From DATAOG01 sp963753685 (GTDB lineage Bacteria; Pseudomonadota; Alphaproteobacteria; Geminicoccales; Geminicoccaceae): 64,000 nucleotides of DNA. The notes below the pieces were generated by a model. That model was given only the letters and a program-made list of their open reading frames with translations. It was not told where the DNA came from and searched no databases. The position numbers were made by a program, and so were the translations under genes. Of this stretch, positions 15,887 to 24,205 are shown one piece after another (positions within the stretch are counted from its first letter, which is position 1; each line of letters starts with the position of its first letter). The stretch lies in NCBI GenBank assembly GCA_963753685.1, contig CAVWDE010000006.1, forward strand, positions 1-64,000, read 5' to 3'.

Positions 15887-17098
15887 TTGCCGGTGACCCG
15901 GCTGCGCGCCTTGGCGTTGCCGTTCCGGGCAAGCGGCCATCGCTCGCGGGCGACGGCCGGGGTGCCGGGCGTGCCCCAGGTTTTTGGCTACCGGCCCGGC
16001 GCCGTCGAGCGCGCCCGCCGCCAGCTGCGAGCCGGCGATGCCACCCTGCAGGCCGCCCTGGCGCGCTGGCTGGCGAAGGCCGACGCGGCCTTGCAGGCCC
16101 CACCGGGCTCGGTGGTCGACAAGCCGCAGCCGGCCGCGAGCGGCGACCCGCACGACTACCTGAGCTTCGCGCCCTACTATTGGCCCGCCCCCGGCCGGCA
16201 GGGCGGGCTGCCCTACGTCCGCCGCGACGGCGAGTTCAATCCGGAGATCTTCGGCGAGCGCGCCGACAAGACGCGCCTTCTGGTGATGACGGCGGCGACC
16301 GAGACGCTGGGCCTCGCCTATGGGTTGACCGGCAACCAGGCCTATGCCGAGCAGGCCGCCCGGCACCTGCGAGCGTGGTTCCTCGCGCCGGCGACCCGGA
16401 TGAACCCGCACCTCAACTACGCCCAGGTCATCCCAGGAACAACCCGGGGGCGGGCGTTCGGCGTACTCGAGGGACATTACCTGCTGCCGGCGCTCGACGC
16501 AGCCGCCCTGCTGTCCGGCTCGGTGCATTGGAGCGCCGCTGACCAGCAAGGCCTGACGGCCTGGGCCGCGAGCTTCCTGGATTGGCTGCTGACCAACGCC
16601 GACGCCCGGCGCGAAGCGGCGGCGAGGAATAACCACGGCACACTCTACGACGTGCAGAAAATTCATTTTGCGCTGTTTGTGGGCGACACCAGGCTCGCCG
16701 GCCGCACGGCCGAGGCGGCCAAGAAGCGACGCATCGCCGCGCAAATCGGCCCAGACGGCGCGCAGCCCTACGAGTTGAAGCGTTCGCAGGCCCTCCATTA
16801 CTCACAATACAATCTGTTGGCGCTGTTCAAGCTGGCGACCCGCGCCACGCATGCCGGTGTCGATCTGTGGTCGTATCAGAGCCGCAGAGGTGCCAGCATC
16901 CGGCGGGCGCTCGATTTCCTCATACCTTACCTGGAGCAGCACGGCCGCGACTGGCCTTATTCGGGCGAGCGGTGGGATCCGGGTTTCGGCGCGGTGCTCC
17001 TTCAGGCGGGCCATGTGTATCGCGAGGCGCGCTATCCTGAGGCGCTGCAGTGGGCGCCGGACCCGGTTACGCCCGAATTGCCCGATCTCGTCCGCTGA
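15887..17098 (+). CDS. Alginate-lyase-family polysaccharide lyase
   Basis: The protein of about 400 residues matches the alginate lyase (PF05426-type) alpha-barrel. Visible blocks are PHDYLSFAPYYWP near residue 85, VRRDGEFNPEIF, TRMNPHLNYAQVIPG, and NNHGTLYDVQ near residue 247, which carries the catalytic Asn-His pair. Such enzymes cleave uronate-rich polysaccharides. The start is uncertain: TTG 15887 and GTG 15893 are both possible and neither gives a clear signal peptide, which is odd for an enzyme expected in the periplasm. It is 18 bases upstream of a NodZ-like gene, so both probably act on one glycan. Confidence 0.85.
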   Translation: MPVTRLRALALPFRASGHRSRATAGVPGVPQVFGYRPGAVERARRQLRAGDATLQAALARWLAKADAALQAPPGSVVDKPQPAASGDPHDYLSFAPYYWPAPGRQGGLPYVRRDGEFNPEIFGERADKTRLLVMTAATETLGLAYGLTGNQAYAEQAARHLRAWFLAPATRMNPHLNYAQVIPGTTRGRAFGVLEGHYLLPALDAAALLSGSVHWSAADQQGLTAWAASFLDWLLTNADARREAAARNNHGTLYDVQKIHFALFVGDTRLAGRTAEAAKKRRIAAQIGPDGAQPYELKRSQALHYSQYNLLALFKLATRATHAGVDLWSYQSRRGASIRRALDFLIPYLEQHGRDWPYSGERWDPGFGAVLLQAGHVYREARYPEALQWAPDPVTPELPDLVR

Positions 17099-17116
17099 CC
17101 GCGATCGGGGCCTGAG

Positions 17117-18211
17117 ATGAGCGGCGACAAGTATCTCCTCGTGAAGGGCGAAGCCGGGCTGGGCGACCGCATCCAGTCGCTGCTGACCGGCATTCTCTAT
17201 GCGCGCCTCTCGGGCCGCCGGCTGCTGGTCGACTGGAGCGACAACTACTATGCGACCGGGGGCGTCAACGTCTTTCCGCTGTTCTTTCAATGCCCCTTGT
17301 ACGACCCAGAGGCCGCGATTCCCAACACCAATTCGGTCAGCCCGCAGGTCTGGCGCGGCCGTCTGCACGAGTCCGCCGCCGAGCTGCGGGCGGACTATCA
17401 GGGTCCTGTTCGCGGCGGCGAGATCTGGCGCGAATTCTCGATTGACCCCGAGCGGCTGCATTGCGATGAGGACGTGGCGGTCATGTGGCTCCACAACGAA
17501 CAGGTGGAGCTACTCAGACCCCATTTCTCCGGCGCGTTTGCCGCCTTCGCCGAGGCCGACAGCAGGACCATATTGCGCCGACTGATCCGCGAGAATCTAA
17601 GCCTGCACCCACGCCTGCAAGAGCGGGTGGCTCAATTCGAGCGCTACGCCTTCAGGAGGCCCACCGTGGGCGTGCACGTTCGCTACAGCGACTATCGAGC
17701 GGGTCTTGGAATGATCCTCTGGCGCTTGAACAGGCTGCTCAGGCGTGAGCCGGGCCTGCAGGTATTCCTGGCGACCGACAACGAGCGCGTGAAGCGTCTG
17801 TTTGAGGCCAGTTACCCCTCGGTAATCACCGCGCCGCACTGGTACCCGCCGATCGCCGGCCTGCCGCTGCACACGGGCCGTCAGCGCCCCGACCCCGTGG
17901 AGCTGGGGGCCGAGGCCCTGGTCGACCTCTACCTGCTGGCCGCCTGCGACTACCTGATCGTCGATCCGGGATCGAGTTTCGGCAGGGTCGCGACGCTGCT
18001 CACCGACGCGCCGGCCGCCAACGTGTTCAAGGTCCTCACCCGGGGCAAGCCGCGAGCCAGGTGGCGGCGCCGGAGCTATCGCGTGTGGCTTCGAACCGGC
18101 CTGTTCACCTGGGGTCTGGACAGCCTGGCGCGCGCCTGGCGGCTGACCACGCGCCACCTGCGCCGGCCTGGCCGGGTCGCATCGACGCCGGCCGGCCCGA
18201 CGCGCCGGTGA
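17117..18211 (+). CDS. NodZ/FUT8-like fucosyltransferase-family protein
   Basis: The 364-residue protein begins with YLLVKGEAGLGDRIQSLLTGILYARLSGRRLLVDWSD, the nucleotide-sugar fold pattern of GT23-like enzymes such as NodZ, and has the HXR motif in VGVHVRYSD. It also shows an FLATDNERVKRLF block and a VDLYLLAACDYLIVDPGSSF block typical of these fucosyltransferases. The C terminus is strongly basic and arginine-rich. It probably transfers a deoxyhexose to a cell-surface glycan. No nod genes are nearby, so a Nod-factor role is unlikely. It is coupled to the alginate-lyase-like gene upstream. Confidence 0.78.
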   Translation: MSGDKYLLVKGEAGLGDRIQSLLTGILYARLSGRRLLVDWSDNYYATGGVNVFPLFFQCPLYDPEAAIPNTNSVSPQVWRGRLHESAAELRADYQGPVRGGEIWREFSIDPERLHCDEDVAVMWLHNEQVELLRPHFSGAFAAFAEADSRTILRRLIRENLSLHPRLQERVAQFERYAFRRPTVGVHVRYSDYRAGLGMILWRLNRLLRREPGLQVFLATDNERVKRLFEASYPSVITAPHWYPPIAGLPLHTGRQRPDPVELGAEALVDLYLLAACDYLIVDPGSSFGRVATLLTDAPAANVFKVLTRGKPRARWRRRSYRVWLRTGLFTWGLDSLARAWRLTTRHLRRPGRVASTPAGPTRR

Positions 18212-18275
18212 CGAGGGGCCGAGCTGACGCTGCCCGGCATTTGCGCTAGGTTCCCTTCAGGAGGTCTCGAGCGAC

Positions 18276-19697
18276 ATGACGCTAGCCGCAACCCTTCTCG
18301 AGCCGGACAGCCGGGTGGTCGTCGATGGGCTGGTCGCGCGGGCGCGGGCCGCGATGGCGAGCTTCGCCAGCGCCGATCAGGCGCTGGTCGACGATGCCGT
18401 GCGCGCGCTCGCCTGGGCGCTCTACCGGCCCGAGCACGCGCGCGAGCTGGCCGAGCTCGCGGTCGCCGACACCGGGCTCGGCAACGTCGCGGACAAGGTC
18501 ACCAAGAACCAGCGCAAGACCTTCGGCACGCTGCGCGATCTGCTGCGGGTCAGGACGGTCGGCGCGATCGAGGAGGACGCGGCGCAAGGGATCGTCAAAT
18601 ACGCCAAGCCCGTGGGCGTGGTCGGCGCGATCACGCCGTCGACCAACCCCGCGGCGACGCCGGTCAACAAGGCCATGATGGCGCTCAAGGGCCGGAACGC
18701 GATCGTGATCGCGCCCTCGCCCGCCGGCTGGCGGACCACCGCGCGGGCGGTCGAGCTGATGCGTGCCGGGCTGGCCAGGGTCGGCCTGCCGAAGGATCTG
18801 GTCCAGGTGCTGCCGCAGCCGGTCGACCGGACCCGGACCGAGCTCCTGATGCGGGCAGTCGACCTCGTCGTCTGCACCGGCAGCCAGACCAACGTCCGCC
18901 AGGCTTATGCGAGCGGCACGCCGGCGATCGGCGTCGGCGCCGGCAACGTGCCGGTGATCGTCGACGAGAGCGCCGATCTCGCCGATGCCGCGGCCAAGAT
19001 CGCGCGCTCCAAATGCTTCGACAACGCGACCTCCTGCTCCTCGGAGAACGCGCTGGTCGTGGTCGATGCGGTCTATGCCGAGGCGATCTCTGCGCTCGAG
19101 GCCGAAGGCGGCTATCTCTGCACCGCCGCCGAGCGCGCCAAAGTCCAGGCGGCGCTGTTCCGGGACGGCAAGCTCGGCCGGGCGCTGATCGCCAAGGATG
19201 CGGCCGTGCTCGCGCAACGCATCGGGCTCGGCGAGCGCGCCGGGTCCGCGCGCTTCCACATGGTCGAGGAGACCGGTATCGGACCCGCGCACCCGTTCTC
19301 CGGCGAGAAGCTGTCCCTGGTGCTGGCGGTCTACCGTGCCGCCGACTTCGCCCGCGCGAAGGAGCTGTGTCGAACAATTCTCGACTACCAGGGCCGCGGC
19401 CATTCGGTCGGCATCCACACCCGCCTGCCGCAGCGCGCCCGCGAGCTCGCGGCCGAGCTGGATGTGGTCCGCGTGCTGGTCAACCAGGCGCATACCTTCG
19501 GCAACGGCGGCGGCTTCGACAACGGCCTGCCGTTCACGCTCTCCATGGGCTGCGGCACCTGGGTCGGCAACTCGATCTCCGAGAACCTGAACTGGCGCCA
19601 TTTCATCAACATCACCCACCTGGTGACCACGATCCCGGAGGACCGGCCGAGCGAAGAGGCGTTGTTCGGCCCCTATTGGGAGCGCTACGGCCGGTGA
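18276..19697 (+). CDS. CoA-acylating aldehyde dehydrogenase, sulfoacetaldehyde dehydrogenase (SauS)-like
   Basis: The 473-residue enzyme is an acylating aldehyde dehydrogenase converting an aldehyde, CoA and NAD(P) to an acyl-CoA. The catalytic cysteine is C254 in the FDNATSCSSEN motif. SauS and EutE-type enzymes share this architecture; the closest pattern I recall is SauS, but this is from memory of motifs. An AGGAGG-like ribosome site precedes the ATG. Its stop overlaps the GTG of the next gene by four bases, so it is translationally coupled to an ADP-forming CoA ligase, which favours interconversion of an aldehyde with a free acid and ATP. Confidence 0.85.
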   Translation: MTLAATLLEPDSRVVVDGLVARARAAMASFASADQALVDDAVRALAWALYRPEHARELAELAVADTGLGNVADKVTKNQRKTFGTLRDLLRVRTVGAIEEDAAQGIVKYAKPVGVVGAITPSTNPAATPVNKAMMALKGRNAIVIAPSPAGWRTTARAVELMRAGLARVGLPKDLVQVLPQPVDRTRTELLMRAVDLVVCTGSQTNVRQAYASGTPAIGVGAGNVPVIVDESADLADAAAKIARSKCFDNATSCSSENALVVVDAVYAEAISALEAEGGYLCTAAERAKVQAALFRDGKLGRALIAKDAAVLAQRIGLGERAGSARFHMVEETGIGPAHPFSGEKLSLVLAVYRAADFARAKELCRTILDYQGRGHSVGIHTRLPQRARELAAELDVVRVLVNQAHTFGNGGGFDNGLPFTLSMGCGTWVGNSISENLNWRHFINITHLVTTIPEDRPSEEALFGPYWERYGR

Positions 19698-20818
19698 ACT
19701 TCGAGGAGCACGCCGCCAAGCCCCTGCTGGCGGGGGCCGGCATCGCGGTGCCGGACGGCGACCTGGTGACGGATGCGGACAGTGCCGCGGCGGCGGTCGC
19801 GCGGCTCGGGCCTTGCCTGGTCAAGGCGCAGGTCGCGGCCGGCGGGCGGGGCAAGGCGGGCGGCATCCGGCCGGCGGCGACGCCAGAGCAAGCGCATGCG
19901 GCCGCGGCGGCGATCCTCGGCATGACCATCGGCGGCTATCCGGTCGAGCGCCTGCTGGTCGAGCGGCGGATCGAGGCGGAGCGCGAGCTCTACGCCGCGG
20001 TGCTGACCGATGCCGCGAGCCGGGGACCGCTGATCCTCGTGGCCGCAGAGGGCGGGATCGAGATCGAGGAGCTGGCGCTGGGGGCGCCGGAGGCGCTGCT
20101 CCGCATCCCGGTCGACATCCGCCATGGAATCGCCGCTGGCGCGCTCGCGCCGGAGTTGGCGCCGCTCGGGCTCGGCCCACTCGCACCGACCCTCGCCGAG
20201 GTCCTGGCCAAACTCTTTGGCGTCTATGCTTCGACCGATGCCGAGCTGATCGAGATCAACCCGCTGGCGGTGACGGCGGAGGGCCGGCTGATCGCGCTCG
20301 ATTGCAAGCTCGTGCTCGACGATGCCGCGGCCGCGCGCCGGCCGGAGCTCGCGGCGCTCGCCACGCCCGAGCTCAGAACGGCGCTCGAGGCGCAGGCGCT
20401 CGAGCACGGCCTGCGCTACATCGAGCTCGAGGGCCATGTCGGGGTGCTGGCGAACGGCGCCGGGCTCACCATGACCACCATGGACGCGATCGCCCACTAT
20501 GGCGGCGCGCCCGCGAACTTCCTCGAGATCGGCGGCGAGGCCTACCGGCTCGGCCGGCCGGCGCTGGAGGTGGTGCTGGCCAATCCCCGGGTTGCGAGCC
20601 TGGTGGTCAATTTCTGCGGCGCCTTTGCCCGCACCGACGTCATGGCGGCCGGCATCATCGAGGCCTGGCAGGCGCTCGCTCCCAGGATTCCGGTCTTCTT
20701 CAGCATCCACGGCACCGGCGCCGACGAGGCGATCGCGCTGGTGCGCGAACGCCTCGGCCTGGAGCCCTTCGATCTGATGGACGATGCGGTGCGCGCGGCG
20801 GTGGCGGCGGCCGGATGA
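19694..20818 (+). CDS. ADP-forming acyl-CoA ligase, ATP-grasp (beta) subunit
   Basis: The 374-residue protein resembles the beta subunit of succinyl-CoA synthetase: it starts NFEEHAAKPLLAGAGIAVP, has the ATP-grasp lysine block CLVKAQVAAGGRGKAGG near residue 45, ELIEINPLAV near residue 190 and a C-terminal GGEAYRLGRPALEVVL domain. The GTG start overlaps the dehydrogenase stop (GTGA) and its own stop overlaps the alpha gene (ATGA). The sequence diverges from SucC in the substrate region, so a different acid, for example sulfoacetate, is plausible by analogy with two-subunit SauCD ligases. Confidence 0.87.
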   Translation: MNFEEHAAKPLLAGAGIAVPDGDLVTDADSAAAAVARLGPCLVKAQVAAGGRGKAGGIRPAATPEQAHAAAAAILGMTIGGYPVERLLVERRIEAERELYAAVLTDAASRGPLILVAAEGGIEIEELALGAPEALLRIPVDIRHGIAAGALAPELAPLGLGPLAPTLAEVLAKLFGVYASTDAELIEINPLAVTAEGRLIALDCKLVLDDAAAARRPELAALATPELRTALEAQALEHGLRYIELEGHVGVLANGAGLTMTTMDAIAHYGGAPANFLEIGGEAYRLGRPALEVVLANPRVASLVVNFCGAFARTDVMAAGIIEAWQALAPRIPVFFSIHGTGADEAIALVRERLGLEPFDLMDDAVRAAVAAAG

Positions 20819-21687
20819 TCGTGCGCGGCCACGAGCGGGTCCTGGTCCAGGGCATCACCGGCCGTCAGGGCTCGTTCTGGACCGAGCGCATGATCGCCTA
20901 TGGCACGGCGGTCGTCGGGGGGGTCAATCCCAAGCGCGCGGGCGCGCTCTGCTGCGGCGTGCCCGTCCACGAGAGCGCCTGCGCGGCGATGGCGGTAACG
21001 CCCTTCGAGGTCTCAGTGCTGTTCATCCCACCGCTCGGGGTCAAAGCCGCAGCGCTCGATGCGATCGAGGCCGGCTGCCGGAAGCTCGTGGTGTTGACCG
21101 AGCACATCCCCCTCCAGGACACGGCCTGGGTGCTCGCGGCGGCGCGCGAGGCCGGCTGCGCCGTGATCGGGCCGAACACCGCGGGCCTGGTCACGCCCGG
21201 CGAATGTTTCGTCGGCTTCATGCCGGCGTTCGATGCGCGCATCTTCAGGCCCGGCACGGTCGGGGTGATCTCGCGCAGCGGCTCGCTCGGGACCCTCGCT
21301 TGCCTCGAGATCCTGCGAGCCGGGCTCGGCATTTCCGCCTTCATCGGCATCGGCGGCGATCCGCTCCTCGGCACCACGACCCGGGAGGCGCTGACCCTGC
21401 TCGATCGGGACCCTCGGACGGCCGGTGTCGTTCTGATCGGCGAGATCGGCGGCGTCATGGAGGAGGAGGCGGCGGCGTACGCGGCCCTGATGACCAAGCC
21501 CGTGGTCGCGTTCGTCGCCGGTGCCGCCTCGCCGCCCGGCCGCAAAATGGGTCACGCCGGCGCGATCGTCAGTGGCAGCCGCGGCAGCTACGATGCCAAG
21601 CGTCGAGCGCTCGAAGGCGCGGGCGTCGAGGTCCTGCCCACGCCGTCCGGGATCGGCGCGGCGATGCAGCGACGTCTGGGAGAATGA
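20815..21687 (+). CDS. ADP-forming acyl-CoA ligase, CoA-binding (alpha) subunit
   Basis: The 290-residue protein is a SucD-like alpha subunit. It has an N-terminal Rossmann CoA-binding domain (LVQGITGRQGSFWTERMIAYG), the VIGPNTAGLVTPGE block and the phosphohistidine motif GHAGAIV near residue 244, which is the transient phosphate carrier. It overlaps the beta gene by four bases, so the two are made in equal amounts. Together with the upstream acylating dehydrogenase it forms a three-enzyme set for aldehyde to acyl-CoA to acid conversion or the reverse. Confidence 0.9.
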   Translation: MIVRGHERVLVQGITGRQGSFWTERMIAYGTAVVGGVNPKRAGALCCGVPVHESACAAMAVTPFEVSVLFIPPLGVKAAALDAIEAGCRKLVVLTEHIPLQDTAWVLAAAREAGCAVIGPNTAGLVTPGECFVGFMPAFDARIFRPGTVGVISRSGSLGTLACLEILRAGLGISAFIGIGGDPLLGTTTREALTLLDRDPRTAGVVLIGEIGGVMEEEAAAYAALMTKPVVAFVAGAASPPGRKMGHAGAIVSGSRGSYDAKRRALEGAGVEVLPTPSGIGAAMQRRLGE

Positions 21688-21691
21688 GGTC

Positions 21692-22288
21692 ATGGCCGCG
21701 GACGCTGCAGGCGCTGCATGGTTGAGCGCGCACCCGCCGCCGGCGGTCGTCCCCACCCTGCTGCGGGCGGCGGCGGCTTGTGGCTTCGGCCAGTCGTGCG
21801 CGCCGGAGACCGGCGCCACCCTGCGCGCGCTCGCGGCCTCGAAGCCCGGTGGGCGGATCCTCAACCTCGGCACCGGGGTCGGGGTCTCCTGCGCCTGGCT
21901 GCTCGACGGCATGAGTGACGGCGCGGCGCTATGGACGGTCGACATCGATCGCGACCTCAGCGCAATCGCCAGGCGGCATCTCGACGGTCGGGCTCACCTC
22001 GTGGTCGAGGACGGCGCATCGTTTCTGGCGCGCGCCAGCGCCGCCGGCGAGCGCTTCGACCTGATCTTCGCCGACGCCATGCCCGGCAAGTACGAGCGGC
22101 TGGATCTGGCCCTCGGCCTCGTCGCGCCGGGCGGCTGGTACGTGGTCGACGACCTCCGTCCGAGCGACGATTTTCCCGAAGCGGCGACCTTGGCGCCGGC
22201 GCTGGTCGATCGGATCGCGAGCGACCCCCGCTTCGTGGTGGTGACCCTCGACTGGGCGACCGGCCTCATGCTGGCGGCCCGTCGATAG
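21692..22288 (+). CDS. O-methyltransferase-like SAM-dependent methyltransferase
   Basis: The 198-residue protein has the class I methyltransferase signature ILNLGTGVGVSCAWLLDGM near residue 55, the acidic VDIDRD at the end of strand 2 and FADAMPGKYERLDLALGLVAPGGWYVVDDL, as in COG4122 O-methyltransferases. ATG 21692 follows AGGT and lies four bases after the ligase alpha gene, so it belongs to the same operon. Its role beside an aldehyde dehydrogenase and CoA ligase is unclear; it could modify the acid or a related metabolite. Confidence 0.85.
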   Translation: MAADAAGAAWLSAHPPPAVVPTLLRAAAACGFGQSCAPETGATLRALAASKPGGRILNLGTGVGVSCAWLLDGMSDGAALWTVDIDRDLSAIARRHLDGRAHLVVEDGASFLARASAAGERFDLIFADAMPGKYERLDLALGLVAPGGWYVVDDLRPSDDFPEAATLAPALVDRIASDPRFVVVTLDWATGLMLAARR

Positions 22289-22299
22289 CGCTTATGGGC

Positions 22300-22314
22300 G
22301 CTCAGCCGCTGAGC
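22300..22314. terminator. Short hairpin between convergent genes
   Basis: GCTCAG and CTGAGC form a 6-bp stem with a CCG loop and overlap the stop codon of the ROK kinase gene. It could serve as a weak terminator for both convergent units. No T-tract is present. Confidence 0.25.
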
Positions 22315-23195
22315 CAGGCGGCGCCACGCAGGCCGCTCTCCGCGCCGAAGCGGGCGGCGACCAGGCGGGTCCTGGGCTCGGGGGCGACGACCAGGGGCGT
22401 CCAGAGCTTCGGAACCTCGTCGTAGAGGCCCGGAAGGGCGGACAGACCGCCGCCGAGCACGATCGCATCGGGATCGAGCAGGTTGATCACGCCGGCGAGC
22501 GCCACCGCAAGACGGCGCCGATAGCGGGCGAGGGCGGCGAGCGCGTCGGCATCGCCGGCGGCGGCGCGTTGCGCGATCTCCGGGCCGGCGAGCGCATGGC
22601 CCGCGATCCTGGCATAGTCGCGGGCGAGGGCCGCGCCGTTCAGCCAGCTCTCGATGCACCCGATACGGCCGCAGCCGCAAAGCGCCGGCGGGCCGTCGGC
22701 GGGCTCGACCAAGGGCAAGGGATTGTGGCCCCATTCGCCGGCGATCGCGTTGGCGCCGGTGAGCGGCCGGCCGGCGACCACGATGCCGCCGCCGACCCCG
22801 GTACCAAGGGTCGCGCCGAACACCACCGCCGCGCCGGCGGCCGCGCCGTCCTGCGCCTCGGAGAGGGCAAAGCAGTTGGCGTCGTTGGCGACCGCCACCG
22901 GCAGGCCGAGGCGCTGCTCGAGATCCTCACGCAGCGGCCGGTGCTCCAGCCAGGGCAGGTTGACCGCCCGCACCGGCACCCCGTCGGCGCCGATCATGCC
23001 CGGCATCGCGATCCCGACCGAGCGGGCGGGGCCCTGCGCATGGACGAACGCCTCGACCATCGTCTCGAGCGCGCCGAGGGTCCCCGGGTAGTCGCGGGGC
23101 ACGTCCCGGCGCGCCCGCGCCAGCTCCCGGCCCTCCCGGTCGAGGGCGAGCGCTGCGATCTTGCTGCCGCCGATATCGAACCCGATCCGGATCAT
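22302..23195 (-). CDS. ROK-family sugar kinase (Mak-like fructokinase/N-acetylhexosamine kinase)
   Basis: The protein of 297 residues begins MIRIGFDIGGSKIAALAL (phosphate-1 loop), has VANDANCFALSEA with the catalytic aspartate, GTGVGGGI, GEWGHNPLP and the zinc-binding ROK motif CGCGRIGCIE. The arrangement closely follows Escherichia coli Mak, a mannofructokinase. I choose ATG 23195 because it gives the standard N terminus; an in-frame ATG at 23225 adds ten residues. It is transcribed divergently from ridA, and a 13-bp direct repeat lies in and near the shared upstream region. The sugar is not determined by the motifs. Confidence 0.88.
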   Translation of the reverse strand: MIRIGFDIGGSKIAALALDREGRELARARRDVPRDYPGTLGALETMVEAFVHAQGPARSVGIAMPGMIGADGVPVRAVNLPWLEHRPLREDLEQRLGLPVAVANDANCFALSEAQDGAAAGAAVVFGATLGTGVGGGIVVAGRPLTGANAIAGEWGHNPLPLVEPADGPPALCGCGRIGCIESWLNGAALARDYARIAGHALAGPEIAQRAAAGDADALAALARYRRRLAVALAGVINLLDPDAIVLGGGLSALPGLYDEVPKLWTPLVVAPEPRTRLVAARFGAESGLRGAAWLSG

Positions 23196-23216
23196 GCCCT
23201 TGCCGCGATCCCCAGT

Positions 23217-23266
23217 TTCGCCCATGAACTCGGGCTTCGCCCCGAAAGTAAGCTTCGCCCATGAAC
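23217..23266. repeat. 13-bp direct repeat near divergent promoters
   Basis: TTCGCCCATGAAC occurs at 23217-23229 and again at 23254-23266, 37 bases apart. Both copies lie between the ROK kinase and ridA starts and could be an operator pair or a small duplication. Confidence 0.35.
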
Positions 23267-23294
23267 GGAGCTGTCCTAGCAGGGAGGCAAGGCC

Positions 23295-23693
23295 ATGAGC
23301 AAAGGGTCGAAGCGCAGACAGGTGATCGGCGGCGCGTTCGCCGCGGCCGGGATGAAGCTGCCGTTCTCGAAGGCCGTCCGGGCGGGCGATCTGGTGTTCG
23401 TGTCCGGGCAGATGGCGACCGATGCCAGCGGTCAGCTGATCGCCGGCAACATGGAGGCGCAGGCGCGTCAGGTGTTCGCCAACATCGAGGCGATCCTGGC
23501 CGAAGCCGGCTGCACGCTCGCCGATGTGGTCAAGTGCACCTGCTGGATCGACGACCCGCGCGACTTCACGCGCTTCAACGCGGTGTTCGCGGAGGTTTTT
23601 CCGAGCGCGCCGCCGGCGCGGTCGACGGTGGTGTCCAAGCTGGTGCTGGATGGCAAGCTCGAGGTCGAGGCGATCGCTTGCCGCCCGGCCTGA
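23295..23693 (+). CDS. RidA-family enamine/imine deaminase
   Basis: The 132-residue protein has the RidA fold pattern: FSKAVRAGDLVFVSGQMATDASGQLIAGNMEAQARQVFANIEAILAEAG, VVKCTCWIDDPRDFTRFNAVFAEVF and PPARSTVV with the conserved catalytic arginine. RidA proteins release ammonia from reactive enamines produced by PLP enzymes. A GGGAGG site precedes the ATG. A PLP aminotransferase follows 0.5 kb downstream in the same direction, which is a sensible metabolic neighbour. The short N-terminal extension before the conserved core is not unusual. Confidence 0.92.
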   Translation: MSKGSKRRQVIGGAFAAAGMKLPFSKAVRAGDLVFVSGQMATDASGQLIAGNMEAQARQVFANIEAILAEAGCTLADVVKCTCWIDDPRDFTRFNAVFAEVFPSAPPARSTVVSKLVLDGKLEVEAIACRPA

Positions 23694-23759
23694 GCGGGCC
23701 GGACGACGGGTCTCGTGGTGAGGCCGGATGGCCGCGGGTGGGCCGCTTGCGGGCGCGCC

Positions 23760-24011
23760 TTAGCTGCGGCCGTGATCGGCCGGGAAATCCGCAGGCGGGC
23801 TGATCTCCCGTACCCAAGCCTCGAGGGTGACGAACACGAAGCCGAGCACGACGAACAGCAGGGGCGACCAGCTGAGCGTGGTCAGCGGCCACCCGAACAG
23901 ACGACAGATCGCGTCGACCGCGGCCATCAGAAACGCCAGCATGCCCAGGAACGACAGCACTTGGACCTCATTCGGTGTCAAACCAGCTCGGTCGGTTGCC
24001 TCGACGCCCAT
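23760..24011 (-). CDS. Small two-helix membrane protein, unknown function
   Basis: The 83-residue product from ATG 24011 starts MGVEATDRAGLTPNEV and has two hydrophobic segments at about 18-34 and 45-64, with a short charged loop between them and an acidic and polar C terminus. I do not recognise a family. It is convergent with ridA and divergent from the aminotransferase gene. An AAGAAACGG stretch precedes the start, which is only a fair ribosome site. Confidence 0.55.
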   Translation of the reverse strand: MGVEATDRAGLTPNEVQVLSFLGMLAFLMAAVDAICRLFGWPLTTLSWSPLLFVVLGFVFVTLEAWVREISPPADFPADHGRS

Positions 24012-24150
24012 GCCGTTTCTTATGCACGCACCATGCCACAAATGTGACACGGTCTCCGGGCCGAAACCCACTGGTCGTATACCCTGTGGTATGCCTCGAT
24101 GGCCGCGGGCGTCCGGAAGCACGGCATCAGAGCACAGGCCGGCGCCCGAT

Positions 24151-24172
24151 CCTTGTGAGCTGGCTCACAAGG
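24151..24172. promoter_or_regulatory. CRP/FNR-type palindromic operator
   Basis: A perfect inverted repeat of two 10-base arms separated by TG contains the exact core TGTGA-N6-TCACA, the consensus for CRP-type regulators. It ends 33 bases before the aminotransferase start, where a repressor or a class of activator could act on that gene or on the divergent small membrane protein gene. Confidence 0.7.
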
Positions 24173-24205
24173 TGAGCAGGACCGCCCGACCGAAGGGAGG
24201 AGGGC

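Noticed and set aside
17117..18211. Interpretation of the NodZ-like gene as part of a nodulation locus.
   Set aside because: No nodABC, nodD or nod box is present, and NodZ-like enzymes also occur in surface-glycan pathways.
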